Shown here: piece after piece, positions 9,243 through 18,081 of the stretch
How positions within the stretch are numbered: position 1 is the stretch's first letter
How the letters are laid out: each line of letters starts with the position of its first letter
NCBI GenBank assembly: GCA_013003715.1
Contig: JABDIN010000027.1
Span: forward strand, 1 to 64,000
Origin: Desulfobacteraceae bacterium
Lineage (GTDB): Bacteria > Desulfobacterota > Desulfobacteria > Desulfobacterales > Desulfosarcinaceae
Length of the DNA stretch: 64,000 bases
Reading direction: 5' to 3'
Translations under genes and position numbers: made by a program
The notes under the pieces: generated by a model
The model's database searches: none
Told to the model about the DNA's origin: nothing
The model's input: only the letters and a program-made list of their open reading frames with translations

Positions 9243-10247
9243 ATGTCCCTCATTGAAGTGAAAAATCTCAGAACCTATTTCGACACCTGGACCGGTACGG
9301 TCCGGGCGGTGGATAGTATCGATTTTACCATAGAGAGGGAAAAGACCCTTGGGGTTGTGGGTGAGAGCGGCTGCGGCAAATCCGTTACCGCAAGAACCAT
9401 CATGAACATCATTCCCATGCCGCCGGGCAGAATACAATCCGGTGAAATCTGGTTTCATGGAAACGGCGGCAAGATCGATCTTACCCGTCTCGGCCCCAAC
9501 AGCGACGACATGCGGACCATACGCGGTAACGAAATCGCCATGATCTTCCAGGAGCCCATGACGTCTTTGAATCCCGCGTATACCATCGGCAATCAGATCG
9601 TGGAAGCCATCATGCTGCACCAGGACCTGACCAAAAAAGAGGCTGCCCATAAGACCGTGGATATGCTCCGTGCCGTGGGGATATCGTCGCCCCGGCAGCG
9701 CAGCAGGGAATATCCCCATCAATTGTCCGGCGGCATGCGCCAGCGGGCCATGATTGCCATGGCGCTCTCGTGTAACCCGTCACTGCTTATCGCCGATGAA
9801 CCCACCACCGCGCTGGATGTGACCATACAGGCGCAGGTACTGGATCTGATGAACCGGTTACGGGAAGAATACCGGACATCAATCATGTTCATTACCCATG
9901 ATCTCGGGGTAATTGCCGAAATGGCGGACGACGTCATGGTAATGTATCTGGGCCGTGTAGTGGAAAGGGCTCCGGTGAGGGATCTGTTTCACAATCCGTT
10001 GCATCCGTATACCCGTGGACTATTGAATTCCATACCATCATTGACGGCCCGGCGGACCGACAAGCTGGTTCCCATCACCGGTACCGTACCCGATCCATTC
10101 GATGTCCCCATGGGATGCGGTTTTCAACCGAGGTGCCACCAGTCAAAGAAGAGCTGTAAGACAAACGCGCCCGGCTTGAAGAGTGTCGGCAATGGTCATC
10201 AGGTGGCTTGCTTTTCCGCCCAAACGGCCGCAACCGGCCAGGCATAG
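9243..10247 (+). CDS. Oligopeptide/dipeptide ABC transporter ATPase, OppD/DppD type
   Basis: The second ATPase, 334 residues. It has Walker A GESGCGKSVTARTIM, Q-loop MIFQEPMTSLNPAYT, signature LSGGMRQRAMIAMAL, Walker B LLIADEPTTALDVT and H-loop FITHDLGVIAEM. The C-terminal GCGFQPRCHQSKKSC cysteines match the oligopeptide-type extension. The start ATG at 9243 is preceded by TAGGAGTAGACG. Gene order here is receptor, F, B, C, D, a rearranged version of the common receptor-B-C-D-F order. Substrate (peptide, nickel or other) cannot be decided from sequence alone. Confidence 0.94.
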   Translation: MSLIEVKNLRTYFDTWTGTVRAVDSIDFTIEREKTLGVVGESGCGKSVTARTIMNIIPMPPGRIQSGEIWFHGNGGKIDLTRLGPNSDDMRTIRGNEIAMIFQEPMTSLNPAYTIGNQIVEAIMLHQDLTKKEAAHKTVDMLRAVGISSPRQRSREYPHQLSGGMRQRAMIAMALSCNPSLLIADEPTTALDVTIQAQVLDLMNRLREEYRTSIMFITHDLGVIAEMADDVMVMYLGRVVERAPVRDLFHNPLHPYTRGLLNSIPSLTARRTDKLVPITGTVPDPFDVPMGCGFQPRCHQSKKSCKTNAPGLKSVGNGHQVACFSAQTAATGQA

Positions 10248-10288
10248 AAAAGGTTTATAATTTAATTATTTATCGGTATTTACAACTC

Positions 10289-11206
10289 ATGGCAAATGGC
10301 ATCAATACATCAATGACGGCAGGATTTTCAGCCGGTAAAAAAGTCACCATTGTCGGTGCTCTGACCAATACTCTGCTCATTGCGGTTAAATTCGCGGCAG
10401 GATTTTTCGGCCACAGCCAGGCGTTGATTGCCGATGCCATACATTCCTTGTCGGATCTGTTTACGGATCTCATTGTGCTGGTCGGATTCAAGCTGGGCAG
10501 GAATGCACCGGATGAAAAACATCACTTCGGGCATGCGCGCATTGAAACCATGGCCTCCGCTGTCGTCGGGTTCGGATTGCTGGCGACCGCCATCTACATT
10601 GGTGTTGATGCGGGTATGGCCATCCATCGCCACGAAGAGTATTCACCCACAAGCATTGCCCTGATCGCCGCCGGGATGTCTATCCTGTTCAAGGAAATCC
10701 TGTTTCAATATACGATCCGCACGGGCCGTCGTGTCAAAAGTCAACTCATTGTCGCCAATGCCTGGCACCACCGCACCGATGCACTCTCTTCCATCGCTGT
10801 TTTCATCGGGGTGGGCGCCGCCATGCTCAATCCGGACTGGCACATTATGGATGCTTTTGCCGCCCTGCTGGTGTCCTTTTTCATATTGAAGGTCGGTCTG
10901 GACATCATCGGTAATTGTTTAAAAGAGTTTATCGACACGGCCCCGCATCCGGAGGTACTGGCAAAAATTACCTCCTGTGCATTGAGCATATCCGGCGTTC
11001 AGGATGTTCACGATCTTAGGGTACGGACATCCGGCGGTCTATATCTGATAGAAATCCACATTATTGTGGATGGCCGGTTGACCGTCATACAGGGGCACGA
11101 TATCGCCAAAAATGTCGAACGTTGTCTAGAAGATCGAATTGAAGATTTTGAGCGGGCGATCATTCATGTGGACCCTGCGGTTGCTCCGGCTAGGGCAGAA
11201 TTCTAA
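10289..11206 (+). CDS. Cation diffusion facilitator (divalent metal exporter)
   Basis: A CDF-family antiporter that exports Zn2+, Fe2+ or similar ions. Membrane helix 2 carries IADAIHSLSDLFTD and helix 5 carries WHHRTDALSS (HxxxD), the intramembrane metal site. The loop DEKHHFGHARIET follows helix 2. The C-terminal cytoplasmic domain has HDLRVRTSGGLYLIEIHI and ends with an IIHVDP stretch typical of the dimerising metal-sensing fold. The ATG at 10289 is taken as start, 41 bp after the ATPase gene; upstream in-frame codons overlap that gene. No clear Shine-Dalgarno is visible, so it may be read with the ABC operon. Confidence 0.88.
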   Translation: MANGINTSMTAGFSAGKKVTIVGALTNTLLIAVKFAAGFFGHSQALIADAIHSLSDLFTDLIVLVGFKLGRNAPDEKHHFGHARIETMASAVVGFGLLATAIYIGVDAGMAIHRHEEYSPTSIALIAAGMSILFKEILFQYTIRTGRRVKSQLIVANAWHHRTDALSSIAVFIGVGAAMLNPDWHIMDAFAALLVSFFILKVGLDIIGNCLKEFIDTAPHPEVLAKITSCALSISGVQDVHDLRVRTSGGLYLIEIHIIVDGRLTVIQGHDIAKNVERCLEDRIEDFERAIIHVDPAVAPARAEF

Positions 11207-11292
11207 GCCCGTGTAGCCCCCACACCATCCTTGATCTTGATTACGCCACCTGATTTGTATTCGAATATCCTGGCTCAAGGCCGCCTTTGTCC

Positions 11293-11355
11293 TTGACAAT
11301 TAAATTGAACCAATGCAAAATGCGTTCATAATGTATGCATCTTGCGTTCATAATG
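11293..11355 (+). promoter_or_regulatory. Promoter and tandem direct repeat upstream of the OsmC-like gene
   Basis: TTGACA at 11293-11298 is followed after 17 bp by CAAAAT (11316-11321), a plausible sigma-70 promoter. A 13-bp sequence TGCGTTCATAATG occurs twice, at 11321-11333 and 11343-11355, with starts 22 bp apart, which is two helical turns. The repeat overlaps the expected transcription start, as a repressor site would. The regulator is unknown. Confidence 0.5.
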
Positions 11356-11402
11356 AGTTCTAAATTACAATCCTATATTATTCAAAAATCAGGGGAGGTG
11401 GA

Positions 11403-11819
11403 ATGACATCGGAAACCAACACAACTCAATTTACGGTCACCTTTCGCAATGAAAAGGACTACACGCTCACGTTGGACGGTGTTGAAATGAATGCACGGAA
11501 TTTGATGGATGAGGAAATTCGTCAGAAAGTTTTATCGGCGCCGCGTATTTTTTTCGGCATGTTCGGGGTTTGAGGGGCTTCGGGAATCCGGACATTTTGT
11601 CTGGAAAGAGATATAGACCCCACAGGTCTGACACTTACACAGGAGGCCACCTGGAACACGGAAGAGATTATAAAGACCCGTGTGAAAACCCATGTCCGGC
11701 TACCGGACGGTTTTCCGGAAAAGTACAAACGGGCCATCGCTCCGATTACAGAGACCTGCACGGTGACGCGTCTTGCACTTCATTTGAACCCGTCGAGTTT
11801 CGAGTGTGCCGTGGATTGA
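11403..11819 (+). CDS. OsmC-family thiol peroxidase-like protein, predicted selenoprotein (UGA at codon 57)
   Basis: One frame from the ATG at 11403 (preceded by GGGGAGGTGGA) runs to the TGA at 11817 with a single internal TGA at 11571-11573. Read through, it gives 138 residues, the normal OsmC length. The internal codon falls at PRIFFGMFGV-U-GASGIR, exactly where OsmC proteins have the reactive Cys (…LG-x-C-x-G…). The second conserved Cys is present as TETCTVTRL, Cys119. The downstream half (GLTLTQEATW, RLPDGFPEKYKRAI) is well-preserved OsmC sequence, which argues against decay. Predicted reduction of organic hydroperoxides or related chemistry. Ordinary gene callers would give a 56-residue fragment or miss it. 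The alternative is a nonsense-mutated pseudogene. Confidence 0.75.
11574..11621 (+). promoter_or_regulatory. Candidate bacterial SECIS hairpin
   Basis: Immediately after the in-frame TGA, GGGG (11574-11577) can pair with CCCC (11618-11621). Inside, TCCGGAC (11587-11593) pairs with GTCTGGA (11599-11605), including one G-U pair, around the loop ATTTT. The apical loop begins 21 nt after the UGA, in the spacing expected for bacterial SECIS elements. The loop lacks the usual early G, which is a weak point. Confidence 0.45.
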
Positions 11820-11919
11820 TCCTATTCAATCTACCCATTCAATTAAAGTGTGATTTTGACTATATACGACCATTGTTCAGGTTAACCAACTTTCATTAAT
11901 AGGAAAACGGAGGCAAACC

Positions 11920-12330
11920 ATGGAAATCGTACACTATACAAGCTGTGAAGATGTAAAAATAGATCAATTCCCGTATCGGGGCAAGATGCACGATGTCATC
12001 GGCACCAGTATCCGCTGGTTGTCCAAATATGGCGACGACGGCACCGGCTATCCGGATTACGGACTGCGCTTTTTCACCATCCAGCCCGGGGGGCAAATCC
12101 CGATTCACAGTCATTTTTATCATCAGACCATGTACATCCTGACCGGAAACCTGGAATGCTATGCCTATAACGCCGAGTCGGATGAACTGCAAAACACGAC
12201 GAAATGCGGACCGGGTTCATCCATATTCGCACCGAGCATGGAACCCCACGGGATGAAAAACATCGGAGAGGAACCCGTGACATTTCTTTGCTGCATCTGC
12301 AATGTTTACGACAAAGAGGATAGCCTATAA
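11920..12330 (+). CDS. Single-domain cupin protein
   Basis: A 136-residue cytoplasmic protein with a single cupin fold. Motif 1 is GGQIPIHSHFYHQTMYILTG, giving two His and a further His. The second motif lies in FAPSMEPHGMKNIGEEP, giving the last metal His. Such proteins bind a divalent metal and act as small-molecule sensors, isomerases or dioxygenases; the substrate is not evident. It ends 14 bp before the aminotransferase start, with AGGAGAATC between, so both are in one transcript and may act on the same amino- or keto-acid. Start ATG follows AACGGAGGCAAACC. Confidence 0.85.
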   Translation: MEIVHYTSCEDVKIDQFPYRGKMHDVIGTSIRWLSKYGDDGTGYPDYGLRFFTIQPGGQIPIHSHFYHQTMYILTGNLECYAYNAESDELQNTTKCGPGSSIFAPSMEPHGMKNIGEEPVTFLCCICNVYDKEDSL

Positions 12331-12344
12331 TCCGGAGGAGAATC

Positions 12345-13514
12345 ATGAAAACAGCTGATCGCTTGAACAACTTTGACGCCTATCTCGGCACGGCCATGAA
12401 TCTCATCCTGACCAAAATGAGAGCGGAAGGCAAAGATGTCATCAATCTGGGTCTTGGTGATCCGGATGTCATGCCGACCAAAATGATGCGGGAAACGCTT
12501 GCGGATGCATGCATGGACCCAGGTAATCATCACTATCCCAGCTTCTATTCGCCCATGCCCTTGAAGGAAGCAATGGCCGCATGGTACAAGAAAAACTACA
12601 ATGTCACCTGCGATTCGGATACCGAAGTGTTGCCGCTATTGGGGTCTGCTGATGGCTTGTTCCATATCCATACCTGTCTGTTGGACCCCGGCGACATTGC
12701 ATTGGTGCCGGACCCTTGCTATCCCGCATATGTAGCAGGCGTCACTATCGCCGGTGGTAAAATAGAGACACTGCCGCTTCTGGAGAAAAATGGGTTCCTG
12801 CCCGATCTGGAAGCCATTGAGCCGGCGATCGCCGAACGGGCGAAAATGATCTGGGTAAACTACCCGAACAATCCGACTTCCGCCCATGCACCGGATGATT
12901 TTTATCCGCGGCTGATCGAATGGGCGCACAAATACAATGTGGCGGTCATCTCCGACAACCCTTATTCCGAAATTTGTTTCGATTGTTATCGTCCGCAATC
13001 TTTCCTCCAGTTTGATGGTGCCAAGGAGATCGGTATCGAATTCAATTCGTTGTCCAAGGCATATAACTCCTGCGGATGGCGAACCGGGATGGTCCTGGGC
13101 AACCCCGATATCATCGCCGGCATGGCCAAGATCAAATCACACTCGGACCGGGGTATGTTCTACCCGCTTCAAGTGGCGGCCAGGGAGGCACTCGAAGGCC
13201 CCACTGAATTCATGGCGGAACGGAACCGTATGTTTCAGGACCGCCGGGATGTCGTGGTCAATGCCCTCGAAAAGATGGATATCAAGCTGTACCGGCCCAA
13301 GGCGACCTTTTATGTCTGGGCGCGGGTTCCGGAAGGTGTGGAGATTTCAAAAGACTGGTGTTTCAAGGTGCTCGATGAAATCGCCGTATGGATGATCCCC
13401 GGTTCCATGTACGGTCAATACGGTGAGGGATTTTTTCGTATTGCACTGACGCATCCCACGGACCGGCTGGCCGAAGCAATGAATCGTTTAGGCAATTTTC
13501 TCACGGGAAGCTGA
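12345..13514 (+). CDS. Class I/II PLP aminotransferase
   Basis: A 389-residue fold-type I aminotransferase, close in pattern to the LL-diaminopimelate/aspartate aminotransferase branch. Visible are the N-terminal INLGLGDPDVMPTK, the cofactor-ring segment VNYPNNPTSAHAP, SDNPYSEICFD (Asp and Tyr contacting PLP), and the PLP-lysine in EFNSLSKAYNSCGWRTG. The C-terminal substrate Arg lies in GFFRIALTHP. It transfers an amino group between an amino acid and a 2-keto acid in the cytoplasm. The upstream cupin and downstream GntR regulator suggest a small dedicated catabolic or biosynthetic unit; exact substrates are unknown. Confidence 0.92.
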   Translation: MKTADRLNNFDAYLGTAMNLILTKMRAEGKDVINLGLGDPDVMPTKMMRETLADACMDPGNHHYPSFYSPMPLKEAMAAWYKKNYNVTCDSDTEVLPLLGSADGLFHIHTCLLDPGDIALVPDPCYPAYVAGVTIAGGKIETLPLLEKNGFLPDLEAIEPAIAERAKMIWVNYPNNPTSAHAPDDFYPRLIEWAHKYNVAVISDNPYSEICFDCYRPQSFLQFDGAKEIGIEFNSLSKAYNSCGWRTGMVLGNPDIIAGMAKIKSHSDRGMFYPLQVAAREALEGPTEFMAERNRMFQDRRDVVVNALEKMDIKLYRPKATFYVWARVPEGVEISKDWCFKVLDEIAVWMIPGSMYGQYGEGFFRIALTHPTDRLAEAMNRLGNFLTGS

Positions 13515-13672
13515 CCGGTCGGCAGCCAGGTATTCTAAGGCCATGTGCCTTCGATAAGATGTCGCTAAACCGGTAAACCCCGTCTCAAATCCGGCGATCC
13601 GACATTTTATGAAGGCCCATGGCCATATTTGTTTCGATATATGCACTGGCATCGCCAAAAGGAGTATTTTGT

Positions 13673-14302
13673 ATGAATCCGCTCGCCATCTATGAAGATC
13701 TCAAAGAAAAGATAATCTGGTTGGAGATCAAACCCGGCAGCACGCTGAATCTTGTGGAATTGGCCACCGCCTATAATGTCAGCCGAAATCCCGTGACCAT
13801 CGCGTTGACCCGCCTCGAGGCGGAGGAATGGGTGATACGCACCGGTTCACACTTTGTGGCAAGCCCACTCACCCTCGAACGGGTTCGGGAAATTACCGAA
13901 ATCAGACTCATCATGGAAGTTCAAGCCTGCGTATGGGCCATGCACCGTATTTCCACCGAAGGTATCAAGGAGCTGAAAGAAATCAAGCGAACCATTGCCG
14001 GATATGACTCAGCCACGAAAAATAAAGAGATCATAGCAATGGATGTCCGGTTCCATCGCTTGCTCTACCGTGAAACACAGAACAGCCAACTGGAAAACCT
14101 TCTCAATAGAATGCTCAGCCACTATTTCCGTTTCTGGTTGTCCAGCCCCAATCCCATAAATCTGACATCATTTTTCCAGGATACAATGGAATTGATCCAG
14201 GCCATCGAATCAAAAGATGAGATACGGGTCAAAGCCGCCAGCACCGCACACATAAAATCCTCATTAGATGAAATTATGGGGATTTCCAATGTGAGCGCAT
14301 AG
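13673..14302 (+). CDS. GntR-family transcriptional regulator (FCD type)
   Basis: A 209-residue DNA-binding regulator. The N-terminal winged helix-turn-helix covers about residues 8-70 (LNLVELATAYNVSRNPVTIA, then LEAEEWVIRTGSHFVASPL). The all-helical FCD ligand domain follows, with MDVRFHRLLYRE as a likely metal-binding helix. FadR/FCD regulators usually respond to carboxylic or amino acids. The start at 13673 is preceded by AAAAGGAGTATTTTGT; an in-frame ATG at 13619 would add 18 poorly conserved residues. It probably controls the adjacent cupin/aminotransferase unit or the convergent flavoenzyme; this is inference from position. Confidence 0.9.
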   Translation: MNPLAIYEDLKEKIIWLEIKPGSTLNLVELATAYNVSRNPVTIALTRLEAEEWVIRTGSHFVASPLTLERVREITEIRLIMEVQACVWAMHRISTEGIKELKEIKRTIAGYDSATKNKEIIAMDVRFHRLLYRETQNSQLENLLNRMLSHYFRFWLSSPNPINLTSFFQDTMELIQAIESKDEIRVKAASTAHIKSSLDEIMGISNVSA

Positions 14303-14355
14303 CCTGCGTATTTAACTTGAACTCCAGATTAAGGTATCGAAAAAACCGCTTCTCC

Positions 14356-14384
14356 GCCGGTTTTATTATCCGGAATAAACCGGC
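14356..14384. terminator. Inverted repeat between convergent genes
   Basis: GCCGGTTT (14356-14363) and AAACCGGC (14377-14384) form an 8-bp stem with a 13-nt loop, between the GntR gene and the convergent flavoenzyme. It could stop transcription from both sides. There is no long U-run. Confidence 0.4.
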
Positions 14385-14438
14385 TCATCCTTCAATCTGG
14401 ACATATAAAAGGGGCACTCTGCCAAACCACCATCCCGC

Positions 14439-16355
14439 TTAGACGATTCTGCCGATTTCGGCTCCCTCGAAAATGGCGGTTTGCGCACTTCCGGGATTTA
14501 CACAATCCCCAACCTGATAAACCGGAATATCCAGGGATTTGATGCGCTGATAAAGACCATTCCGGGGCGAGTTGCCGACGGCGAATACGATTTTATCTGC
14601 AAGGATTATTTTTTCCCGCCCGTTCCCATCAAGCGCCACGGCACCTTCATCCACGACCCTTACGAGTCGATGGTTCACCATAAATATGACGGATCGTGAT
14701 TTCAAGCGCTGAAAAAGCACTTTCCGGGTGATGGTCTCGATGTTGAGGCCGGTACCGTCCAGGGCTTCAAGAACGGTCACACGGCATCCCCTCCGGGCGA
14801 GGTGAAGGGCGGTCTCGCAGCCGGTGGCACCGGCGCCCACAACTAAATAGTGGCCGGTTTCCATTTGGTTGTCCCGAAGCACGTTATAAAGATCAGCGAC
14901 AATCGGCTTTTCAACCCCGTCCACTTCAGGCACAATGGGTATCGACCCGGCGGCGACGATGACCACATCGGGTGCAGCCTCCTTGATGATTTCCAGGTCA
15001 ACCTTTACATTCAAATGCCAGGAAACACCGGATTTTCTCAATTGAGTTACTTGGAATGCGATCAATGAGAGCAACTCCCGTTTATGAGATGGTTTCGCTC
15101 CCACCCGAAGAAGGCCACCGAATTCAGGCTCTTTTTCGAACAATTCGACATGATGTCCCCGCAAGGCCGCTATCCATGCGGCATTCAATCCGCCTGGCCC
15201 GCCACCGACGACCATCACCTTTTTGGGTGGGTTCGCCGGTGTGAGTTCCATTTCCGTTTCACGGCCCAATGTCGGGTTTACCAGGCATTCCACATGGCCT
15301 TTCCGGAATATGGACGCCATGCATGTATTGCAGGCGATACACTTTCGAATCTCGTCGAATCTGCCCTCCGCCGCCTTGATGGGCATATCGGGGTCGGCCA
15401 GCAACCCTCTGCCCATGCACACGAGATCCGCCAGACCATCGGCAATAATCGAATCCGCGATCACCGGATCATTGATGCGGCCGACGGTCATCACCGGAAT
15501 CCGAATCGCCGTTCTTATCTGTGCCGCCGATTCTGACAGGCAGGCCTTTTCCATAAACATGGGTTGACAAATCCACTCAGGTGTAGCGTCATTGCCTGCC
15601 GATACCTGGACGATATCAATCCCCATTTCAACCAGTTGTTTTAAAATCCGGATGCTGTCTCCAACTGTCAATCCGTCGGGCACGAATTCCTGGGCACTGA
15701 TTTTGAATGAAAGCGGATGGGGATGCCCGATTCTGCGTCTGATCTCCTCGACGACTTCCCTGGCGAATCTGTTTCGACGGGTCAAACCGCCCCCGTATTC
15801 ATCATCGCGGATGTTGGAGAATGCGGAAAGAAACTGGTTGATCAGATACCCGTGGGCACCGTGTATTTCGATCAGCTCGAATCCCGCGCGCACGGCTCTG
15901 TCGGCGGCATCGCCGAATTGACGAACAAGCGTTCGAATGGCGCCCTGGTCGAGAGCGGCCACCTCACCCTTGATGCTGGGGCACGGCAGCGGCGAGGGGG
16001 AGACGGGCCGCTGGCGGATCACCCGTTCGGAGGTCTGCCGTCCCGCATGATGTATTTGTACGGCTGGAACTGCCCCTTCGTTTTTCATTGCACTGGCGAG
16101 CCGTGATAGCCCTGGAATGAATCGATCATCATAGATACGCGCCTGATGGGTGGACACGAGTCCTTCGGGAGACACCGCACATGCCTCTACGATGACCATC
16201 CCAGGCCCCCCGGCAGCACGTCTCCGGTAATGCGCTATGGTTCGATCCGTAACAACACCGCCCTCTTCAAAAAGAAAAGAGGCCAGGCTGGGCATAACGA
16301 TTCTGTTTTTAAGCCGGAGGTTTTTGAGTTGAAATGGCGCAAACAGATTATTCAT
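14439..16355 (-). CDS. NADH:flavin oxidoreductase / 2,4-dienoyl-CoA reductase-like enzyme
   Basis: A 638-residue old-yellow-enzyme family protein with the full three-part layout. Residues 1 to ~330 are the FMN TIM barrel (RIVMPSLASFLFE, QIHHAGRQ, HGAHGYLINQFLSAFSN, GRGLLADPD). A 4Fe-4S binding segment follows (KCIACNTCMASI then GHVECLVNP). The C-terminal part holds FAD and NAD(P) folds (VVGGGPGGLNAAW and VVGAGATGCETALHLARRG) and ends with YQVGDCVNPG. Relatives reduce enoates, dienoyl-CoAs or amine substrates in anaerobes. It is transcribed toward the GntR gene. The physiological substrate is not evident. Confidence 0.92.
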   Translation of the reverse strand: MNNLFAPFQLKNLRLKNRIVMPSLASFLFEEGGVVTDRTIAHYRRRAAGGPGMVIVEACAVSPEGLVSTHQARIYDDRFIPGLSRLASAMKNEGAVPAVQIHHAGRQTSERVIRQRPVSPSPLPCPSIKGEVAALDQGAIRTLVRQFGDAADRAVRAGFELIEIHGAHGYLINQFLSAFSNIRDDEYGGGLTRRNRFAREVVEEIRRRIGHPHPLSFKISAQEFVPDGLTVGDSIRILKQLVEMGIDIVQVSAGNDATPEWICQPMFMEKACLSESAAQIRTAIRIPVMTVGRINDPVIADSIIADGLADLVCMGRGLLADPDMPIKAAEGRFDEIRKCIACNTCMASIFRKGHVECLVNPTLGRETEMELTPANPPKKVMVVGGGPGGLNAAWIAALRGHHVELFEKEPEFGGLLRVGAKPSHKRELLSLIAFQVTQLRKSGVSWHLNVKVDLEIIKEAAPDVVIVAAGSIPIVPEVDGVEKPIVADLYNVLRDNQMETGHYLVVGAGATGCETALHLARRGCRVTVLEALDGTGLNIETITRKVLFQRLKSRSVIFMVNHRLVRVVDEGAVALDGNGREKIILADKIVFAVGNSPRNGLYQRIKSLDIPVYQVGDCVNPGSAQTAIFEGAEIGRIV

Positions 16356-16414
16356 TCTTTCACCTATAGGGCAATAATGAGATTTTTGCTGATGTCCATA
16401 TGTAAAAGCACGCC

Positions 16415-16864
16415 TCAGATTGAGAAATATTTTTGGGTATTCGGATGGACTTCAGCATGACATCGCAGTTCATTTTTCAGCCACCATCGCATGTCGGAAT
16501 GCTGGTCATCCGGTTTGAGTTCACAATCTTCAGGCATAATGGTTCGGAATGCCAGTACGACATAGTGAGTATTAATCCCTGGCTCTCCATAATAATTATC
16601 ATTATATATATGATCGAAGGCGCCGATCAGCTCCATTTGACAGATGGACAACTCAAATCCCAATTCAACGGTGGAAATTCTTTTGAGTGCTCTTTCTATG
16701 GTCTCGTTTTTCACTATTCTGCCCCCGGGTACAAACCAAAAGTCCTGGGCCGGTCTGTTGGTGCGTTTTCCGAGAAGCACCTCACCCATGGCGTTTTCAA
16801 CAATCAAATCAATGGAAACCAGGGGTGTTTTATCAATGACATTCAGAAAGTCCATTTGATCCAT
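16415..16864 (-). CDS. gmm: GDP-mannose mannosyl hydrolase (Nudix family)
   Basis: A 149-residue protein matching Gmm/NudD along its whole length: TPLVSIDLIVENAMGEVLLG, KRTNRPAQDFWFVPGGR, then the modified Nudix box GGRIVKNETIERALKRISTV and a central THYVVLAFR. Gmm enzymes release mannose from GDP-mannose by attack on the sugar carbon, which fits the incomplete Nudix box. Role: GDP-sugar pool control for cell-surface polysaccharide. No polysaccharide genes adjoin it. AGGGA lies before the ATG. It is 59 bp from the end of the flavoenzyme start region and transcribed the same way. Confidence 0.9.
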   Translation of the reverse strand: MDQMDFLNVIDKTPLVSIDLIVENAMGEVLLGKRTNRPAQDFWFVPGGRIVKNETIERALKRISTVELGFELSICQMELIGAFDHIYNDNYYGEPGINTHYVVLAFRTIMPEDCELKPDDQHSDMRWWLKNELRCHAEVHPNTQKYFSI

Positions 16865-17103
16865 AAGTGTATCCCTGTCCGCTCTCCTATTATCCGGTGA
16901 ACCGGATAATTATAATAGTGAATATCCTGCCCTACACTGAATTTGCACCGATAAAACAGCCCTTGTATTGACAGATCACTTTAAAACCGCAATAAAACCT
17001 TACGCATAATAACCCGGCAACAAAGTAGGTAAAGTGACGGATGTCTGAATTGCGTAATAAGTTTCCGGCGGAGCGATAATAAATCGAAAGAGTATAGATA
17101 ACG

Positions 17104-18081
17104 ATGAAAAATGCGTTCTCCCCCCTGCCCTTTTTAAAAAACAAATATCTCCAAACCGCACTCAGCAGCAGCAGGGTACGTACATGGCGCCCAAGTGCTC
17201 TGCGAACGAAATCAGTACTTAAAATTCTTGAACTGGATGACGGTGTCCGGCTGTCCGGTGCATACACCACGCAGCACCAACGCCCCCCCAAGGGCGTGGT
17301 TATCCTCATCCACGGGTGGGAGGGCAGTATGGACTCCGCCTATATCCAGGCCACGGGCCGGACACTTTACAACAATGGTTATAATGTCTTCAGATTAAAC
17401 CTCAGGGATCATGGTGACAGCCATCATCTGAATGACGGTTTGTTTTTCGCCACACGCCTTCCGGAGGCCTGCCAGGCAGTTTCCCGAATAGCCGAAATGT
17501 CCGCGGGGTTACCGGTGTTTCTGACCGGGTTCTCCCTGGGCGGCAATTTCGCGTTGCGGATCGCCCGACAATGCGCAGAAAAACAAATAACTCATCTCAA
17601 ACACATCGTTGCGGTCAGTCCGGTGCTCGATCCGGATCGGGCTACCGACGCCGTGGACAATGAGCCCATGATTTTGCGATATTTTCTGAAGAAATGGTTC
17701 CGGTCACTCAGGAAAAAAGAAACTCTATTCCCCGCTTTATATGATTTCTCGGACGTTTACAACATGTCGTCCATCCGCGATATCACGGATGCCCTGGTGC
17801 CGCGGTTCAGCATGCACAAGGATACAGCGGAGTATTTCAGCAAATACACGCTGAATACGGCACAATTAAAAGAGATCACCATACCGACAACCATCGTCAC
17901 CGCCGCCGATGACCCGATAATACCCGTGGAGGACTTTCACAATCTCAGGCTGGGTCCGGGCACCGAGATTATTATTCATGACCATGGGGGCCATAACGGT
18001 TTCATTGACGGGTGGTTGTTCAGCACCTGGTATGAAAAAAAAATGACCCGCCTATTTCAGCGGCATGATGTCCGTTGTTGA
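17104..18081 (+). CDS. Alpha/beta hydrolase, YheT type
   Basis: A 325-residue cytoplasmic hydrolase. It starts with the family N-terminus (FLKNKYLQTALSS), has the oxyanion segment LIHGWEGS, the nucleophile elbow TGFSLGGNFALRIA with Ser144, the acid in TAADDPIIP, and the base in HDHGGHNGFID. The YheT/ABHD1-3 group acts on esters, probably lipids; the substrate is unknown. It is divergent from gmm, with a 239-bp gap in which no operator was recognised. The ATG at 17104 has no clear Shine-Dalgarno. Confidence 0.87.
   Translation: MKNAFSPLPFLKNKYLQTALSSSRVRTWRPSALRTKSVLKILELDDGVRLSGAYTTQHQRPPKGVVILIHGWEGSMDSAYIQATGRTLYNNGYNVFRLNLRDHGDSHHLNDGLFFATRLPEACQAVSRIAEMSAGLPVFLTGFSLGGNFALRIARQCAEKQITHLKHIVAVSPVLDPDRATDAVDNEPMILRYFLKKWFRSLRKKETLFPALYDFSDVYNMSSIRDITDALVPRFSMHKDTAEYFSKYTLNTAQLKEITIPTTIVTAADDPIIPVEDFHNLRLGPGTEIIIHDHGGHNGFIDGWLFSTWYEKKMTRLFQRHDVRC

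Noticed and set aside
11570-11899. Plus-strand 109-codon frame overlapping the OsmC-like gene
   Set aside because: It lies in another frame of the OsmC coding region and its residues match no family; the continuous OsmC frame through the TGA explains the sequence better.
15084-15536. Plus-strand 150-codon frame opposite the old-yellow-enzyme gene
   Set aside because: The opposite strand encodes conserved FMN and 4Fe-4S motifs; this frame has none.
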